Positions 1 to 9,056 of a stretch of 32,056 bases of DNA are shown here, in pieces. The DNA is taken from NCBI GenBank assembly GCA_964428935.1, contig CAYSAG010000017.1:1-32056 (forward strand), in the 5' to 3' direction. This DNA is from JAADHY01 sp964428935 (GTDB lineage: Bacteria; Planctomycetota; Planctomycetia; Planctomycetales; Planctomycetaceae). The notes under the pieces were generated by a model that was given only the letters and a program-made list of their open reading frames with translations, did not search any database and had not been told where the DNA came from. Within the stretch, counting starts at the first letter, position 1, and the number at the start of each line of letters is the position of its first letter. Both the position numbers and the translations under genes were made by a program.

Positions 1-165
1 GGAACCGGACCGTGGGTCTGTCGGCGGCGGGCGGAGCCGGGCGGCCAGCCGAGCCGGTTGGCTCCGTGCGACTCGCGCCGACAACGGCCAGTCGCGGGGC
101 GCCAGCCCGCGAGGCCCGGACCGAACCGGAGTAGACAACCACCCCAGTCGAGGAGCTGACCGGCA

Positions 166-1869
166 ATGACGTGGGTAGTCCGCAAGAGCCTGCGACTGAC
201 TTCGTGCGCGGTCTTCTTGGTCGGCGTCACATTGGCAGTCAGCTTGACGGAGGCCGGACAGTGGCGGCCAGCGCGCAAGCGAGCGGACGCTCGGCAACCC
301 GCGCCGACGCAGGTGCAAGACCAGCCGAGCCGAGTCTTGGCGCAGACGTCTGCACGCACAGAGGTCTTTCTGTACAAGACTGTCTTGCAGCAACGAACGG
401 CCAAGAAAGCGTCCTCCGAAGACCGCGGCGCGACTCGCGACGCGGTCGACGACCGCACGGCTGCCACTCAACGCTCGTCCGACCAGGCGCAGTCCCCCGC
501 TCGGAGCGGCTCCAACCAGGAGCCCGCGGCGAAAATCGAAACGGAGCCTCGAGCCGACTCCGACGCCGCGACCGAAGACTCCTCCCAGCCTCAGACCAGG
601 ACGCAGCTCGAGCCCCAGCGAAGCTCTCAGGGTTCGTCTCGGACACAAGCTCGGACCGACTCAGACCAAGCACCGGGCGAGCAGCAGGCTGCGGACGAGT
701 CGTCATCCGAGCAGAAGCCACGGGAAGGGACGGCCAAAGAACGGAAGAAGGAAGAGCGGGACGACCAGCGAGCCGAGCCGGACCGGCCAGCCGACCCGCT
801 GTTGCAGCAGGTCGAGAAGGCCATTCGAATCAACGGCAGTCGTCGGTTGGACGCCGACGTCCACTCGCCTTGGCAAATCATGCACGGCGTGTTGGCCTAC
901 GGCCGGAACTTCCAACTGCGTCGTGGCGAGAAACTGATTTCCGCCCTCGACTGGATTGCCAGCAACCCTCGTTACGACCAACTTCCGCTGATCGAGGTCA
1001 CTCAGCGCGGAGCTCGCTTTCACCCCTACACGCGTCCGTACGCGTTCGAGGGACACCGGAACCAGTTCCTGGCGTTGCTCGGGTCGTGCCGCCTGCCGCC
1101 GGACTTCCAGTTCTCGGCTGACGGCCGCCAAGTCACGCTACAAGACATGATTAACGAGGCGAAGTGGACGACGACCGACCAAGACGAGCTCACCTTCACC
1201 CTGTGGGCACTCACGCCCTACCTCGACCCGGACGAAACCTGGACGAACCTGTACGGCGAGCTGTGGAGTTTCGAGCGAATCGCTCGGGAGCAAATGACCG
1301 AGTCGTTGTCGTGGACGCCGTGCGGAGGCACGCACTTGCTGACCGCGCTGGCGCTGGCTCGCAACAAGTACCTCCAGAAGCACGGCAGGCTGGCCGGCGT
1401 GTGGGTCGAGGTGGACCAGTTCATTCGCCGGTACCTGGAACTAGCTCGCTACTGGCAGAACTCGGACGGCTCGTTCTCGTCGCAGCACTTCGAAGGTCCC
1501 GGCTACGAAGCGGACCCGGTGAAGCGGCTGGAGAGTTCGGGTCACATTTTGGAGTTTGTCGCCACGGCCGTGACGGACGAAGAGTTGCAGTCGGAGTGGG
1601 TGCGTCGTGGCGTGGCCGCGGTCGCGCGCGACCTGATTGCCGTCAGCCACCAGCCGGTGCCGTGCGGCCCGCTCTACCATTCCGTTCACGGACTGGTGGT
1701 GTACCGAGAGCGACTGCGGAAGCTGAGGCGGTCGGGCGAGCCGAGCCGGCGGCCAATCGAGCCGGAAGCCAAGACGGACAACGAAACGGGCGACCGCGTG
1801 AAGCAGTCGGACCGCGTGGCGGCGACGGCCCGCGGAACCAAGTCGGCCAGTGGCACGTTGACCCGCTGA
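166..1869 (+). CDS. Exported planctomycete-type protein, disordered N-terminal half plus helical domain
   Basis: The 567-residue product starts with a basic stretch and a hydrophobic segment (about residues 10-30) that looks like a signal peptide. Residues about 32-207 are low-complexity and rich in Q, E, R, S, D and A, so probably disordered. From about residue 208 it becomes globular, with many Trp, Tyr and Leu residues in helical spacing and a CGGTH motif near residue 387. This part resembles a conserved planctomycete family whose database names are uninformative. An alpha/alpha-toroid fold is my guess from the pattern of repeated helices, not shown. GAGGAG lies about 10 bases before the ATG. 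It ends 62 bp before the convergent truB stop. Function unknown; export is inferred, the reading frame is secure. Confidence 0.85.
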   Translation: MTWVVRKSLRLTSCAVFLVGVTLAVSLTEAGQWRPARKRADARQPAPTQVQDQPSRVLAQTSARTEVFLYKTVLQQRTAKKASSEDRGATRDAVDDRTAATQRSSDQAQSPARSGSNQEPAAKIETEPRADSDAATEDSSQPQTRTQLEPQRSSQGSSRTQARTDSDQAPGEQQAADESSSEQKPREGTAKERKKEERDDQRAEPDRPADPLLQQVEKAIRINGSRRLDADVHSPWQIMHGVLAYGRNFQLRRGEKLISALDWIASNPRYDQLPLIEVTQRGARFHPYTRPYAFEGHRNQFLALLGSCRLPPDFQFSADGRQVTLQDMINEAKWTTTDQDELTFTLWALTPYLDPDETWTNLYGELWSFERIAREQMTESLSWTPCGGTHLLTALALARNKYLQKHGRLAGVWVEVDQFIRRYLELARYWQNSDGSFSSQHFEGPGYEADPVKRLESSGHILEFVATAVTDEELQSEWVRRGVAAVARDLIAVSHQPVPCGPLYHSVHGLVVYRERLRKLRRSGEPSRRPIEPEAKTDNETGDRVKQSDRVAATARGTKSASGTLTR

Positions 1870-1931
1870 AGCCACTGACGCCCGGACGCGCGCCGATCTG
1901 GTCAGAGCGTGCCGACCTGCAGCGCCGACGG

Positions 1932-2879
1932 TCAGCCTTGGTAGAAGACGTGGTGTGGAGCCAGTAGCCGGTCTTTCGCGCGGTACTCGGCAATGCCCGT
2001 CAGCTGCTGCCGGTCGGGCGTGAGCAGGGCGACCTGGGAGCGGTGGGGGAGTGCTGGCGGGTCCGGTCCTTCGACGTCGCCGCTGTGGCTCGGGCCGTCC
2101 AGCAGTCTCGCTGGGTCGAACGGCACGGGACGGCCGACGCGGACGCGTCGCAAGTCCTCCTCCGTGCACACGAACTTCGGCAAGTGGTTGACGGCCAGCA
2201 GTGGCGACAGCAGGCACTTTTCCGGCGGCCGGCTGTCCAGCTGCTCCAAAGGTGTCGCCGCCTCGACGGTGAACGGGCCGACGCGTGTCCGCTGCAGGTC
2301 GGACAACAGGCCGCCGCAGCCCAGCCGTTCTCCCAGGTCGCGGGCAATGGCTCGAATGTACGTTCCGCTTCCGCACTCGATTTCCAGGACCAGACGTGGG
2401 AACTGGTAGCTGAGGACGTCAATGCCGTACACCTCGACTTCGCGTGGCGGCAGCGACACGTCTTTGCCTTTGCGGGCCAGCTCGTACGCGCGGCGTCCCG
2501 CCACGTGCACGGCCGAGAACTTCGGCGGCACTTGTCGAATGCGTCCAACGAACCGGTGCAGCTCGCCGCGAATTCGGTCGAGCGGCACGGGAGCCGGAGC
2601 GGGCACGGTTTCGGTGACCTGGCCCAGACGGTCGTCCGTCGTGCTCCTCTTACCCAGCTCGACCGTCGCCCGGTAGACCTTGTGCTGTTGGTGAATGAAA
2701 GGAATCAGTCGCGTCGCTCGACCGACGCACAGCACCAACACGCCGGTGGCCATTGGGTCCAGAGTGCCGGCGTGGCCGACCTTTCGCGTTCCGGCCCAAC
2801 GGGCCACCCGGTCGACGACCTGACGCGACGTGAGACCTTCCGGTTTGTCAATGTTGAGCAGACCAAAGGGAGCGGTCAT
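1932..2879 (-). CDS. truB: tRNA pseudouridine(55) synthase TruB
   Basis: This enzyme converts U55 of tRNA to pseudouridine in the T-loop. The 315-residue product begins with the family-typical GLLNIDKP segment. It has the catalytic motif HAGTLDPMATGVL, with the nucleophilic aspartate at residue 41, and the later segment GSGTYIRAIARDLG. Length matches bacterial TruB, with a C-terminal extension that may be a PUA-like or lineage-specific tail. The frame stays open upstream of this ATG, but TruB homology starts right here, so the ATG at 2879 is chosen although no clear Shine-Dalgarno is visible. It lies 238 bp downstream of pyrG on the same strand and converges with the exported protein gene at 166-1869. 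Confidence 0.95.
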   Translation of the reverse strand: MTAPFGLLNIDKPEGLTSRQVVDRVARWAGTRKVGHAGTLDPMATGVLVLCVGRATRLIPFIHQQHKVYRATVELGKRSTTDDRLGQVTETVPAPAPVPLDRIRGELHRFVGRIRQVPPKFSAVHVAGRRAYELARKGKDVSLPPREVEVYGIDVLSYQFPRLVLEIECGSGTYIRAIARDLGERLGCGGLLSDLQRTRVGPFTVEAATPLEQLDSRPPEKCLLSPLLAVNHLPKFVCTEEDLRRVRVGRPVPFDPARLLDGPSHSGDVEGPDPPALPHRSQVALLTPDRQQLTGIAEYRAKDRLLAPHHVFYQG

Positions 2880-3117
2880 GGGTTCGCTTCGACCAAGGAA
2901 GGTGGTTCGAAAGGGGGAGACCGACGCTGGCCGGCCCCCGGGAGACGCCCGTGGCGCTAGGCCCGCCTTCAAGCCGTCGGGCACTCCCAAGCAGCCGGGT
3001 CCGGCGTCTGGAGGCCGCTCGCGTCCGGGACGGCTCGAGCGCCGAGCCGCCGTCTGTGTCAAACCGGCAGTCGAAGCCTTGTGGTTTACCGCCGGAAGGC
3101 ACCCTCCAGCGTCTCTG

Positions 3118-4740
3118 TCAAATGGGAACCTGCATTCGCTCGTAGTGACGGGCCAACGCCGCGGCAATGAACCCCTTGAACAAGGGGTGCGGAGCCAGCG
3201 GCTTCGACTTGAATTCCGGATGAAATTGTACGGCCACGAACCACGGGTGGTCGGGAATTTCGACAATTTCCACCAGCCGGCCGTCGGGACTGGTGCCGGT
3301 GGGAACCATGCCGTAGCGCACGAACTCGTCCAGGTAGTCCGGGTTGAATTCGTAGCGGTGGCGGTGTCGTTCGGAAATCAGCCGTTGTCCGTAGCACTCG
3401 GCCGCCCGTGAGCCGTCCTTCAGCACACACGGTTGAGCGCCCAGACGCATGGTGCCGCCCTTCTCGCTGACGTCCTTCTGTTCGGGCAGTAGACAAATGA
3501 CCGGGTGAGGCGTCTCGGCGCAGAACTCCGTGCTGTGCGCTCCTTCCAGACCAATCACGTTTCGAGCGAACTCGATGACGGCACACTGCATGCCCAGACA
3601 AATGCCGAAGAAGGGAATTCGGCACTGACGAGCGTACTCGACCGCCAGCACCTTTCCTTCGACGCCCCGCGTTCCGAAGCCGCCGGGGACCAGAATGCCG
3701 TCGACGCCGCGCAGCAGGGTTTCGGTTTCTCCTTGCTCCAGCTCTTTGGCCTCCACGCGGCGAACGACGACGCGGGTCGAATTCGCCACGCCGGCGTGGT
3801 CCAGTGCCTCGTAAATCGACTTGTACGCGTCCCGGTGTTCAATGTACTTCCCGACCACGGCAATTGTGACTTCGTGCTCGGGGTTCCGCAGTCGGCGCAG
3901 CATGTCCAGCCAGTCGCTGATTTCGAGACTGCCCGCCTTGAGCCCCAATTTCTCGACGATCAGCTCGTCCAGCCCGTGTTCGACCAGCCCAATCGGCACT
4001 TCGTAAATCGAAAACTCTTTGTCGATTTCTTCAATGACCGCCCGCTTCTCGACGTTGCAGAACAAGGCAATCTTGTCAATGTTTTCGCTGCCCAGTGGAC
4101 GCTCCGTTCGCACGATCAAAATGTCCGGCTGAATGCCGATTTGCCGCAACGCGCCGACGCTGTGCTGGGTCGGCTTGGTCTTCAGCTCCTTGGCCGCTTT
4201 CAAGTAGGGAACCAGTGTCAGGTGAATGTAGAGGCAGTTTTCGCGTCCGATGTCGAGCGGAATCTGACGAATGGCTTCCAGGAAAGGCAATCCTTCAATG
4301 TCGCCGACCGTCCCGCCGAGCTCGGTAATGACCACGTCGACGTCCGGACCGGCCAGAGCCCGAATGCTCCGCTTGATTTCGTCGGTAATGTGCGGGACGA
4401 CCTGAACCGTCTTTCCCAGGTAGTCGCCTCGCCGTTCTTTCGCAATGACCCGTTGGTAGACTTGACCCGTGGTGAAATTGGACAGCCGCGACAACGGACT
4501 GTTCGTGAACCGCTCGTAATGTCCCAGGTCTAAGTCGGTTTCCGCTCCGTCGTCCAGCACGTACACCTCACCGTGCTGGTAAGGGCTCATGGTTCCCGGG
4601 TCGACGTTGATGTACGGGTCGATTTTTTGCATGCGAATCCGCAGCCCACGCCGCTCCAGCAACATGCCAATCGACGCCGCCGTCAACCCTTTGCCCAGCG
4701 AGCTGACCACTCCCCCGGTCACGAAAATGTGCTTTGTCAT
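3118..4740 (-). CDS. pyrG: CTP synthase
   Basis: PyrG makes CTP from UTP, ATP and glutamine in the cytosol. The 540-residue product has the normal bacterial length. The synthetase domain starts with TKHIFVTGGVVSSLGKG, the P-loop-like nucleotide site. The class I glutamine amidotransferase domain (about residues 290-540) has the nucleophile Cys381 in GICLGMQ and His507/Glu509 in FHPEF, so all three catalytic residues are present. The ATG at 4740 is chosen because it precedes the conserved TKHIFVTGG; the Shine-Dalgarno is weak. kdsB lies 251 bp upstream in the same direction and uses the CTP made here; the same pair is known in Chlamydiae. Confidence 0.97.
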   Translation of the reverse strand: MTKHIFVTGGVVSSLGKGLTAASIGMLLERRGLRIRMQKIDPYINVDPGTMSPYQHGEVYVLDDGAETDLDLGHYERFTNSPLSRLSNFTTGQVYQRVIAKERRGDYLGKTVQVVPHITDEIKRSIRALAGPDVDVVITELGGTVGDIEGLPFLEAIRQIPLDIGRENCLYIHLTLVPYLKAAKELKTKPTQHSVGALRQIGIQPDILIVRTERPLGSENIDKIALFCNVEKRAVIEEIDKEFSIYEVPIGLVEHGLDELIVEKLGLKAGSLEISDWLDMLRRLRNPEHEVTIAVVGKYIEHRDAYKSIYEALDHAGVANSTRVVVRRVEAKELEQGETETLLRGVDGILVPGGFGTRGVEGKVLAVEYARQCRIPFFGICLGMQCAVIEFARNVIGLEGAHSTEFCAETPHPVICLLPEQKDVSEKGGTMRLGAQPCVLKDGSRAAECYGQRLISERHRHRYEFNPDYLDEFVRYGMVPTGTSPDGRLVEIVEIPDHPWFVAVQFHPEFKSKPLAPHPLFKGFIAAALARHYERMQVPI

Positions 4741-4991
4741 CACCCCGTCTTCGGCTTCTGCCCGTTTTGATTCTTTCGGACGCCTTCCCTGGCCCCGGTT
4801 GTCGCTCTCTTGCTTTTGTGGAATTGACCGCTGACGCACGAGAAAGGCCGACGGACGCTGTTCGGTAACTCAAGCCGGCGGCCCGCTCGGGCCCTGGTCC
4901 CGCTCCACCGTGGCCGGCCCGTGCGTCTTTCAAGCCGGCTCGGCTGCCCGCAAGAGGACTTGGCTCCGGCCGTGGTTCGACCCACGGCCCT

Positions 4992-5762
4992 TCACGCCGC
5001 CGCTCGCCGCTGCCGCTCGCAAAAGCGAGCATAGTCTTCAGGCGTGTCGATGCCAACGCTGTGGTGAGCGACGAACGCCACTTGAATCCACGCCCCGGCT
5101 TCGAGGGCTCGCAGCTGTTCCAGCTGTTCCAACTTTTCCAGCGGCGACGGCGGCAGCTGCGTCAGTCTCAACAGGAAGGGCCGTCGGTAGGCGTAGACCC
5201 CCAAGTGCAGGTTCCACAGACCGCGGCCCGACCGGTCGACGTCGTGCAGACGTTCCTCCACACGGCCGTCCCGGCAGTACGGAATCGGTAGCCGGCTGAA
5301 GTAGAGTGCCCGCCCGTCGGCTCCACAGACCACCTTGGTGCACGACGGGTCTTGAAGCTGGTCGACGTCGCGAATCGGCGTGGCCAGAGTGGCCATGTCC
5401 GCGTGGGGCGTCTGCACGAGCGTGTGCACCAACAGGTCAATGTGCGCCGGGTTGATTTCCGGTTCGTCGCCTTGAATGTTGACGACGAGCTCGTCCTGCA
5501 GTCCGAGCCGGCGCACCGCTTCGGCAATTCGGTCTGTCCCGCTGGGTTGCGGCCCTGTCAACACGCATTCTGCACCGAAACGGCGGACCACCCGAGCAAT
5601 TTCGTCGCTGTCGGTAGCGACAAGGACTCGGCTCAGTGTTCGAGCCTGGCAAGCGGCCTCCCACGCGTACTGAATCAGGGGCCGTCCCGTGTCGCTGAGC
5701 AGCAGTTTGCGCGGCAAGCGGGACGACTGCAGACGAGCCGGAATGACGCCGCACGCTCGCAT
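4992..5762 (-). CDS. kdsB: 3-deoxy-manno-octulosonate cytidylyltransferase (CMP-KDO synthetase)
   Basis: KdsB couples KDO to CMP from CTP, the activation step before KDO is added to lipid A. The 256-residue product has the nucleotidyltransferase start VIPARLQSSRLPRKLL, the VATDSDEI segment and the NIQGDEPEI metal/substrate motif, all typical of KdsB. Length is normal (about 245-260). The start is well supported: AGGAGGT lies 8 bases before the ATG. A promoter-like pair (TTGCAA, 18 bp, TAAACT) sits 211-241 bp upstream. The gene implies a KDO-containing outer membrane lipid. The C-terminal part has a short LEQLEQL repeat, probably a helix. Confidence 0.95.
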   Translation of the reverse strand: MRACGVIPARLQSSRLPRKLLLSDTGRPLIQYAWEAACQARTLSRVLVATDSDEIARVVRRFGAECVLTGPQPSGTDRIAEAVRRLGLQDELVVNIQGDEPEINPAHIDLLVHTLVQTPHADMATLATPIRDVDQLQDPSCTKVVCGADGRALYFSRLPIPYCRDGRVEERLHDVDRSGRGLWNLHLGVYAYRRPFLLRLTQLPPSPLEKLEQLEQLRALEAGAWIQVAFVAHHSVGIDTPEDYARFCERQRRAAA

Positions 5763-5973
5763 GGGTCGACCTCCTGTCTTTTCACCGCCGGCGGCTTCGG
5801 ACCGCCAGCGGCCGCTCCTCGTGGCGACCCGCCGTTCCACTCGACCGCCCGACCTGGTCAGCTTGCCCCCGACGAGCCGCCTGCCGAAGCCGGCCGGCCG
5901 CCTCGGGCAACAAGCCCGCTGGGGCAGCTCGGTCTACGCCTCTCCGGGCGGAACCAAGGTTTTTGATCGGCGG

Positions 5974-6003
5974 AGTTTAGACGCCCGAACCGTCCGATTG
6001 CAA
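5974..6003 (-). promoter_or_regulatory. Predicted housekeeping promoter for kdsB
   Basis: Read on the minus strand, TTGCAA (6003-5998) is followed after 18 bp by TAAACT (5979-5974). Transcription would start near 5967, giving a leader of about 200 nt before kdsB. The box lies in the gap after the isocitrate dehydrogenase gene. The -10 box matches the TARACT form found at other promoter candidates in this window. Confidence 0.45.
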
Positions 6004-6053
6004 GCCGAGCCGTCCGAGCCGGACCGCGGACAGCTGACCGTGCGCCGACGAGA

Positions 6054-7094
6054 CTACAAAGCTCCTCCGTCCAGCCGTTCGATGACCGCCTCGGCAAACT
6101 GGTCCGTGCTGAGCTGGCCGCCCAAGTCGCGCGTCTTGCAGCCGTCCTGCAGGGCCTGGTTGTACGCCGCTTTGATTCGCTCGGCGGCCTGCCGGCAGCT
6201 GGGGTCGTCCCGCGACTCGGCCAAGTGGTTGAGCATCATGACGGCCGACATCATGAGAGCCAACGGGTTGGCAATGCCTTTTCCGGCAATGTCCGGTGCG
6301 GACCCGTGAACGGCTTCGAACACGGCCAACGTGTCGCCGAAATTGGCTCCCGGCACCACGCCCAGACCGCCCACCAGCCCCGCGCACAGGTCGCTGACCA
6401 CGTCGCCGTACAGGTTCTCGAGCAGCAGGACGTCGAACTGCGTCGGGTCCTGAACCAGCTTCATGCAGCCGGCGTCGATGATCATTTCTTCGTACTCAAT
6501 GTTCGGGTACTCGTGCCGGTGGACTTGGCGGGCGCAGCGTAGAAACAGCCCGTCGGTCATTTTCATGATGTTGGCTTTGTGAAAGACGGTGATTTTTCGG
6601 CGTTGTCGGCGTGTGGCGTAGCGGAAGGCCCAGCGAGCAATCCGCTCGCAGGCCGTCTTCGTGGCCACTTTCATGCTCATGACCACGTCGTCCGTCACTT
6701 GGTTCTCCACGCCGCTGTAAAGCCCCTCGGTGTTCTCTCGAATGACGACCAAGTCGACGTTGCTGAAGCGAGCGGGAACGCCCTCCAAGTTCCGCACCGG
6801 CCGGACGGCGGCGTACAGATTGAGCCCTCGCCGCAGCTGGACGTTCACCGACGTAAACCCCTCGCCGACCGGCGTGGTGCACGGCCCCTTCAACGCGACG
6901 CCGAGACGACGAATGGCCTCCAGCGTCTCCGGCGGCAGGACGTCGCTGGCGCCCTGCTCCAGAGCCGAAAGCCCGGCGTGCCTCACTTCCCATTCCATCG
7001 GTGCTCCCGCAGCCTCCAGAACCCGCTGGACGGCACGAGTGACTTCCGGTCCGATTCCGTCGCCGGGAATCAGGACCGCTCGGTGCACGGACAT
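6054..7094 (-). CDS. NAD-dependent isocitrate dehydrogenase-type decarboxylating dehydrogenase
   Basis: The 346-residue product belongs to the isocitrate/isopropylmalate dehydrogenase family. It starts with the LIPGDGIGPEV motif. The substrate loop reads RENTEGLYSGVEN, as in mitochondrial-type NAD isocitrate dehydrogenase and unlike the RELTGG of LeuB. The metal-binding region is present (NLYGDVVSDL), followed by FEAVHGSAPDIAGK and ANPLALMMSAVMML, closely resembling the catalytic subunit of NAD-IDH. It would convert isocitrate to 2-oxoglutarate with CO2 and NADH in the TCA cycle. Tartrate or homoisocitrate dehydrogenase activity cannot be excluded from motifs alone. GAGGAG lies about 9 bases before the ATG. 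It is not close enough to another gene to be an obvious operon member. Confidence 0.88.
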   Translation of the reverse strand: MSVHRAVLIPGDGIGPEVTRAVQRVLEAAGAPMEWEVRHAGLSALEQGASDVLPPETLEAIRRLGVALKGPCTTPVGEGFTSVNVQLRRGLNLYAAVRPVRNLEGVPARFSNVDLVVIRENTEGLYSGVENQVTDDVVMSMKVATKTACERIARWAFRYATRRQRRKITVFHKANIMKMTDGLFLRCARQVHRHEYPNIEYEEMIIDAGCMKLVQDPTQFDVLLLENLYGDVVSDLCAGLVGGLGVVPGANFGDTLAVFEAVHGSAPDIAGKGIANPLALMMSAVMMLNHLAESRDDPSCRQAAERIKAAYNQALQDGCKTRDLGGQLSTDQFAEAVIERLDGGAL

Positions 7095-7655
7095 GAGTCG
7101 TTCTCCTCACCTTGCCACTTCAGTTTCGTTCAAAGACAAAGTCGCAAAGACCCGCTCAAGGAGAGCTTCGAGGACCCCGCTCCGTCACGGCCGTTCGTTT
7201 TTTCGTCGACGTGCCGGAAGGTCAGCCCCGGCAGCGCAAGCTCGTTCCGTTGGCGTCCGGTCGTCCCGTTTGGGACACTCGCCGAGTCCCGAGGCCGCTT
7301 CCGGGACGGGGCGTGCCGCCGGTGGGACACGCCGCCAGAAACCCTGAAAACCACGAACGCCGCGAACGGACGACTCGAGACGGGGACTCGACGCTGCTGA
7401 CTGCCCACGGCGTACCGGCCCGAACGAGCCCTCGGCGCTCACCCTCTTGCAGCGCGAACGAACGACGCGCAGCGGACGTCCCGACGCCGCCGGTCCTCGC
7501 GTCGCGCACTGCCCTGGCTGAACGCACCGACCGGCGCCGCCTGTCCTCGCGAGCGTTCCCGGACGGAGTCGCGACCGGCCGACAGCCTCAGCTTCCTCGG
7601 CGGCCGAGCAAGACGGGCAACACGCAAACAGTCGCCCGGCCACAGAGCCCACACT
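7095..7655. other. 561-bp gap with no recognisable gene
   Basis: This stretch lies between the start of the isocitrate dehydrogenase gene and the stop of the oxidoreductase gene, both on the minus strand. The open frames in it give Arg/Pro/Ser-rich translations without any familiar motif and lack the third-position pattern of the neighbouring genes. I looked for a promoter for the dehydrogenase and found no pair with acceptable spacing. It probably holds the dehydrogenase promoter and the 3' end of the upstream transcript. Confidence 0.6.
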
Positions 7656-9056
7656 TCAGCCGACGTTCAGCCACGAGTCGACGTTCTGAATCGTCCACGG
7701 TTCGCGCTGCTTGCGCGTGAGCATGGCGTTGGCCTCGTCGTCGCCGACGAACTGTTCCTTCTCGGGGTCCCAGCGCAGTTTGCGTCCTCCCAGCAGCATG
7801 GAAATGTTGCCAATGTGAGCGACGGTAATGGTCCGGTGACCGATTTCCGCCGGGGCGTAGGTTGGGCGTCCGGTTTGAATGGCTTCGGTGAAGTTGAAGT
7901 GCTCACCGCCGCGTCGCTCCGTTCGTCCGACAATGACCCGCGGCCGGTAGAGCTGCTTGTCCGGTGGAATGTGGACGTCCAGAATCTTCGGGTTGCTGGC
8001 CTTCAGTGGAGCCCGCCAGCCGTCGAACCCAATCCACCCCTCGGTGCCAATGAACTTGATTCCCGGTCGGCTGCTGGAGACGTTCAACGTCACGCCGTTC
8101 GCGTACCGGTAGTCAATGTCGAACTCGTAGGCCGTGTTCCACACGGCGTCGCGTGGAGGAAACTTGCCGCGTCCTTGAACTTCCACAGGGCCGGAGCGTT
8201 CGGTGTCGTTGGCCCATTGAGCCAAGTCGATCAGGTGAGCTCCCCAGTCGGTCAGGCGCCCGCCCGAGTAATCGAGGTTCCAGCGGAAGGTGTTGTGGCA
8301 ACGAGCGGGACAGTAGGGAGCCCACGGAGCCTGGCCGAGCCACATTTCGTAGTCGAAGTACTCGGGCGCTGGTCGCGGCCGGAAGTCGTCCGGCTTGACC
8401 CCTCGCGTCTCGTTCCCCGCGGGCAAAGTCACCTCAATGTGTTTCAGCTCTCCAATGTACCCGTTCCGCACCAGCTCGACGCAGTGAATGTAGGAGTCAA
8501 TGGAGCGGTTTTCGGAGGCCGTCTGGAACACGACACCCGCTTTTTCCACCTCGCGCCGCAGAATTCGTCCCTCCTCGACGAACAGCGTCAACGGCTTCTC
8601 GCAAATGACGTGCTTGCCTGCCTTGACGGCCATGAGGGCCGGGAGGACGTGCCAGTGGTCGGGCGTGGCCACGTCGACCGCGTCAATGTCTTTGCTGTTA
8701 ATCAGGTCGCGGAAGTCGTGGTAGACGCGGCACGCCTTGTAGCGGCGCCCCAGCTTTTCGGAGTAGTGACGGTTGACCCGTTCCTCTGCCCGCTCCAGGT
8801 GCTTCCGGTCCACGTCACAGACGGCGACGACCTGCTGGGCCGGGTTCTCGAACATGCGGTCCAGGTTCCACCCGCTTCCGTGAATGCCGCAACCAATCAG
8901 ACCCATTGTGATTCGCTCGCTGGGCGGCTGGTGGCCGTCACGGCCCAGCGCGGACGACGGCACGACCGTCGGACACACCAGCGCCGCTGCTCCCACCGCC
9001 GCACCGCTCGCCGTCGACTTCAAGAACCGTCGCCTTGTGAAAGTTCGCTCGGTCAT
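7656..9056 (-). CDS. Tat-exported Gfo/Idh/MocA family oxidoreductase
   Basis: The 466-residue product opens with a twin-arginine signal: TRRRFLK at residues 7-13, then an Ala-rich hydrophobic segment to about residue 37. The Rossmann fold begins with GLIGCGIHGSG (from residue 52), followed by the VAVCDVD strand end. GKHVICEKPL (EKP at 153-155) is the family's catalytic-lysine motif, and RLTDWGAHLIDL supplies the conserved histidine region. Such enzymes oxidise or isomerise sugars or polyols with NAD(P); the substrate cannot be read from the sequence. Folding with bound cofactor before export would explain the Tat signal. GGGAG about 9 bases upstream supports this ATG rather than one eight codons earlier. 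Planctomycetes often carry many paralogues. Confidence 0.92.
   Translation of the reverse strand: MTERTFTRRRFLKSTASGAAVGAAALVCPTVVPSSALGRDGHQPPSERITMGLIGCGIHGSGWNLDRMFENPAQQVVAVCDVDRKHLERAEERVNRHYSEKLGRRYKACRVYHDFRDLINSKDIDAVDVATPDHWHVLPALMAVKAGKHVICEKPLTLFVEEGRILRREVEKAGVVFQTASENRSIDSYIHCVELVRNGYIGELKHIEVTLPAGNETRGVKPDDFRPRPAPEYFDYEMWLGQAPWAPYCPARCHNTFRWNLDYSGGRLTDWGAHLIDLAQWANDTERSGPVEVQGRGKFPPRDAVWNTAYEFDIDYRYANGVTLNVSSSRPGIKFIGTEGWIGFDGWRAPLKASNPKILDVHIPPDKQLYRPRVIVGRTERRGGEHFNFTEAIQTGRPTYAPAEIGHRTITVAHIGNISMLLGGRKLRWDPEKEQFVGDDEANAMLTRKQREPWTIQNVDSWLNVG

Noticed and set aside
7122..7159. GAAACT and TTGAGC on the minus strand as an isocitrate dehydrogenase promoter
   Set aside because: The two boxes are 26 bp apart, too far for a normal sigma-70-type promoter.
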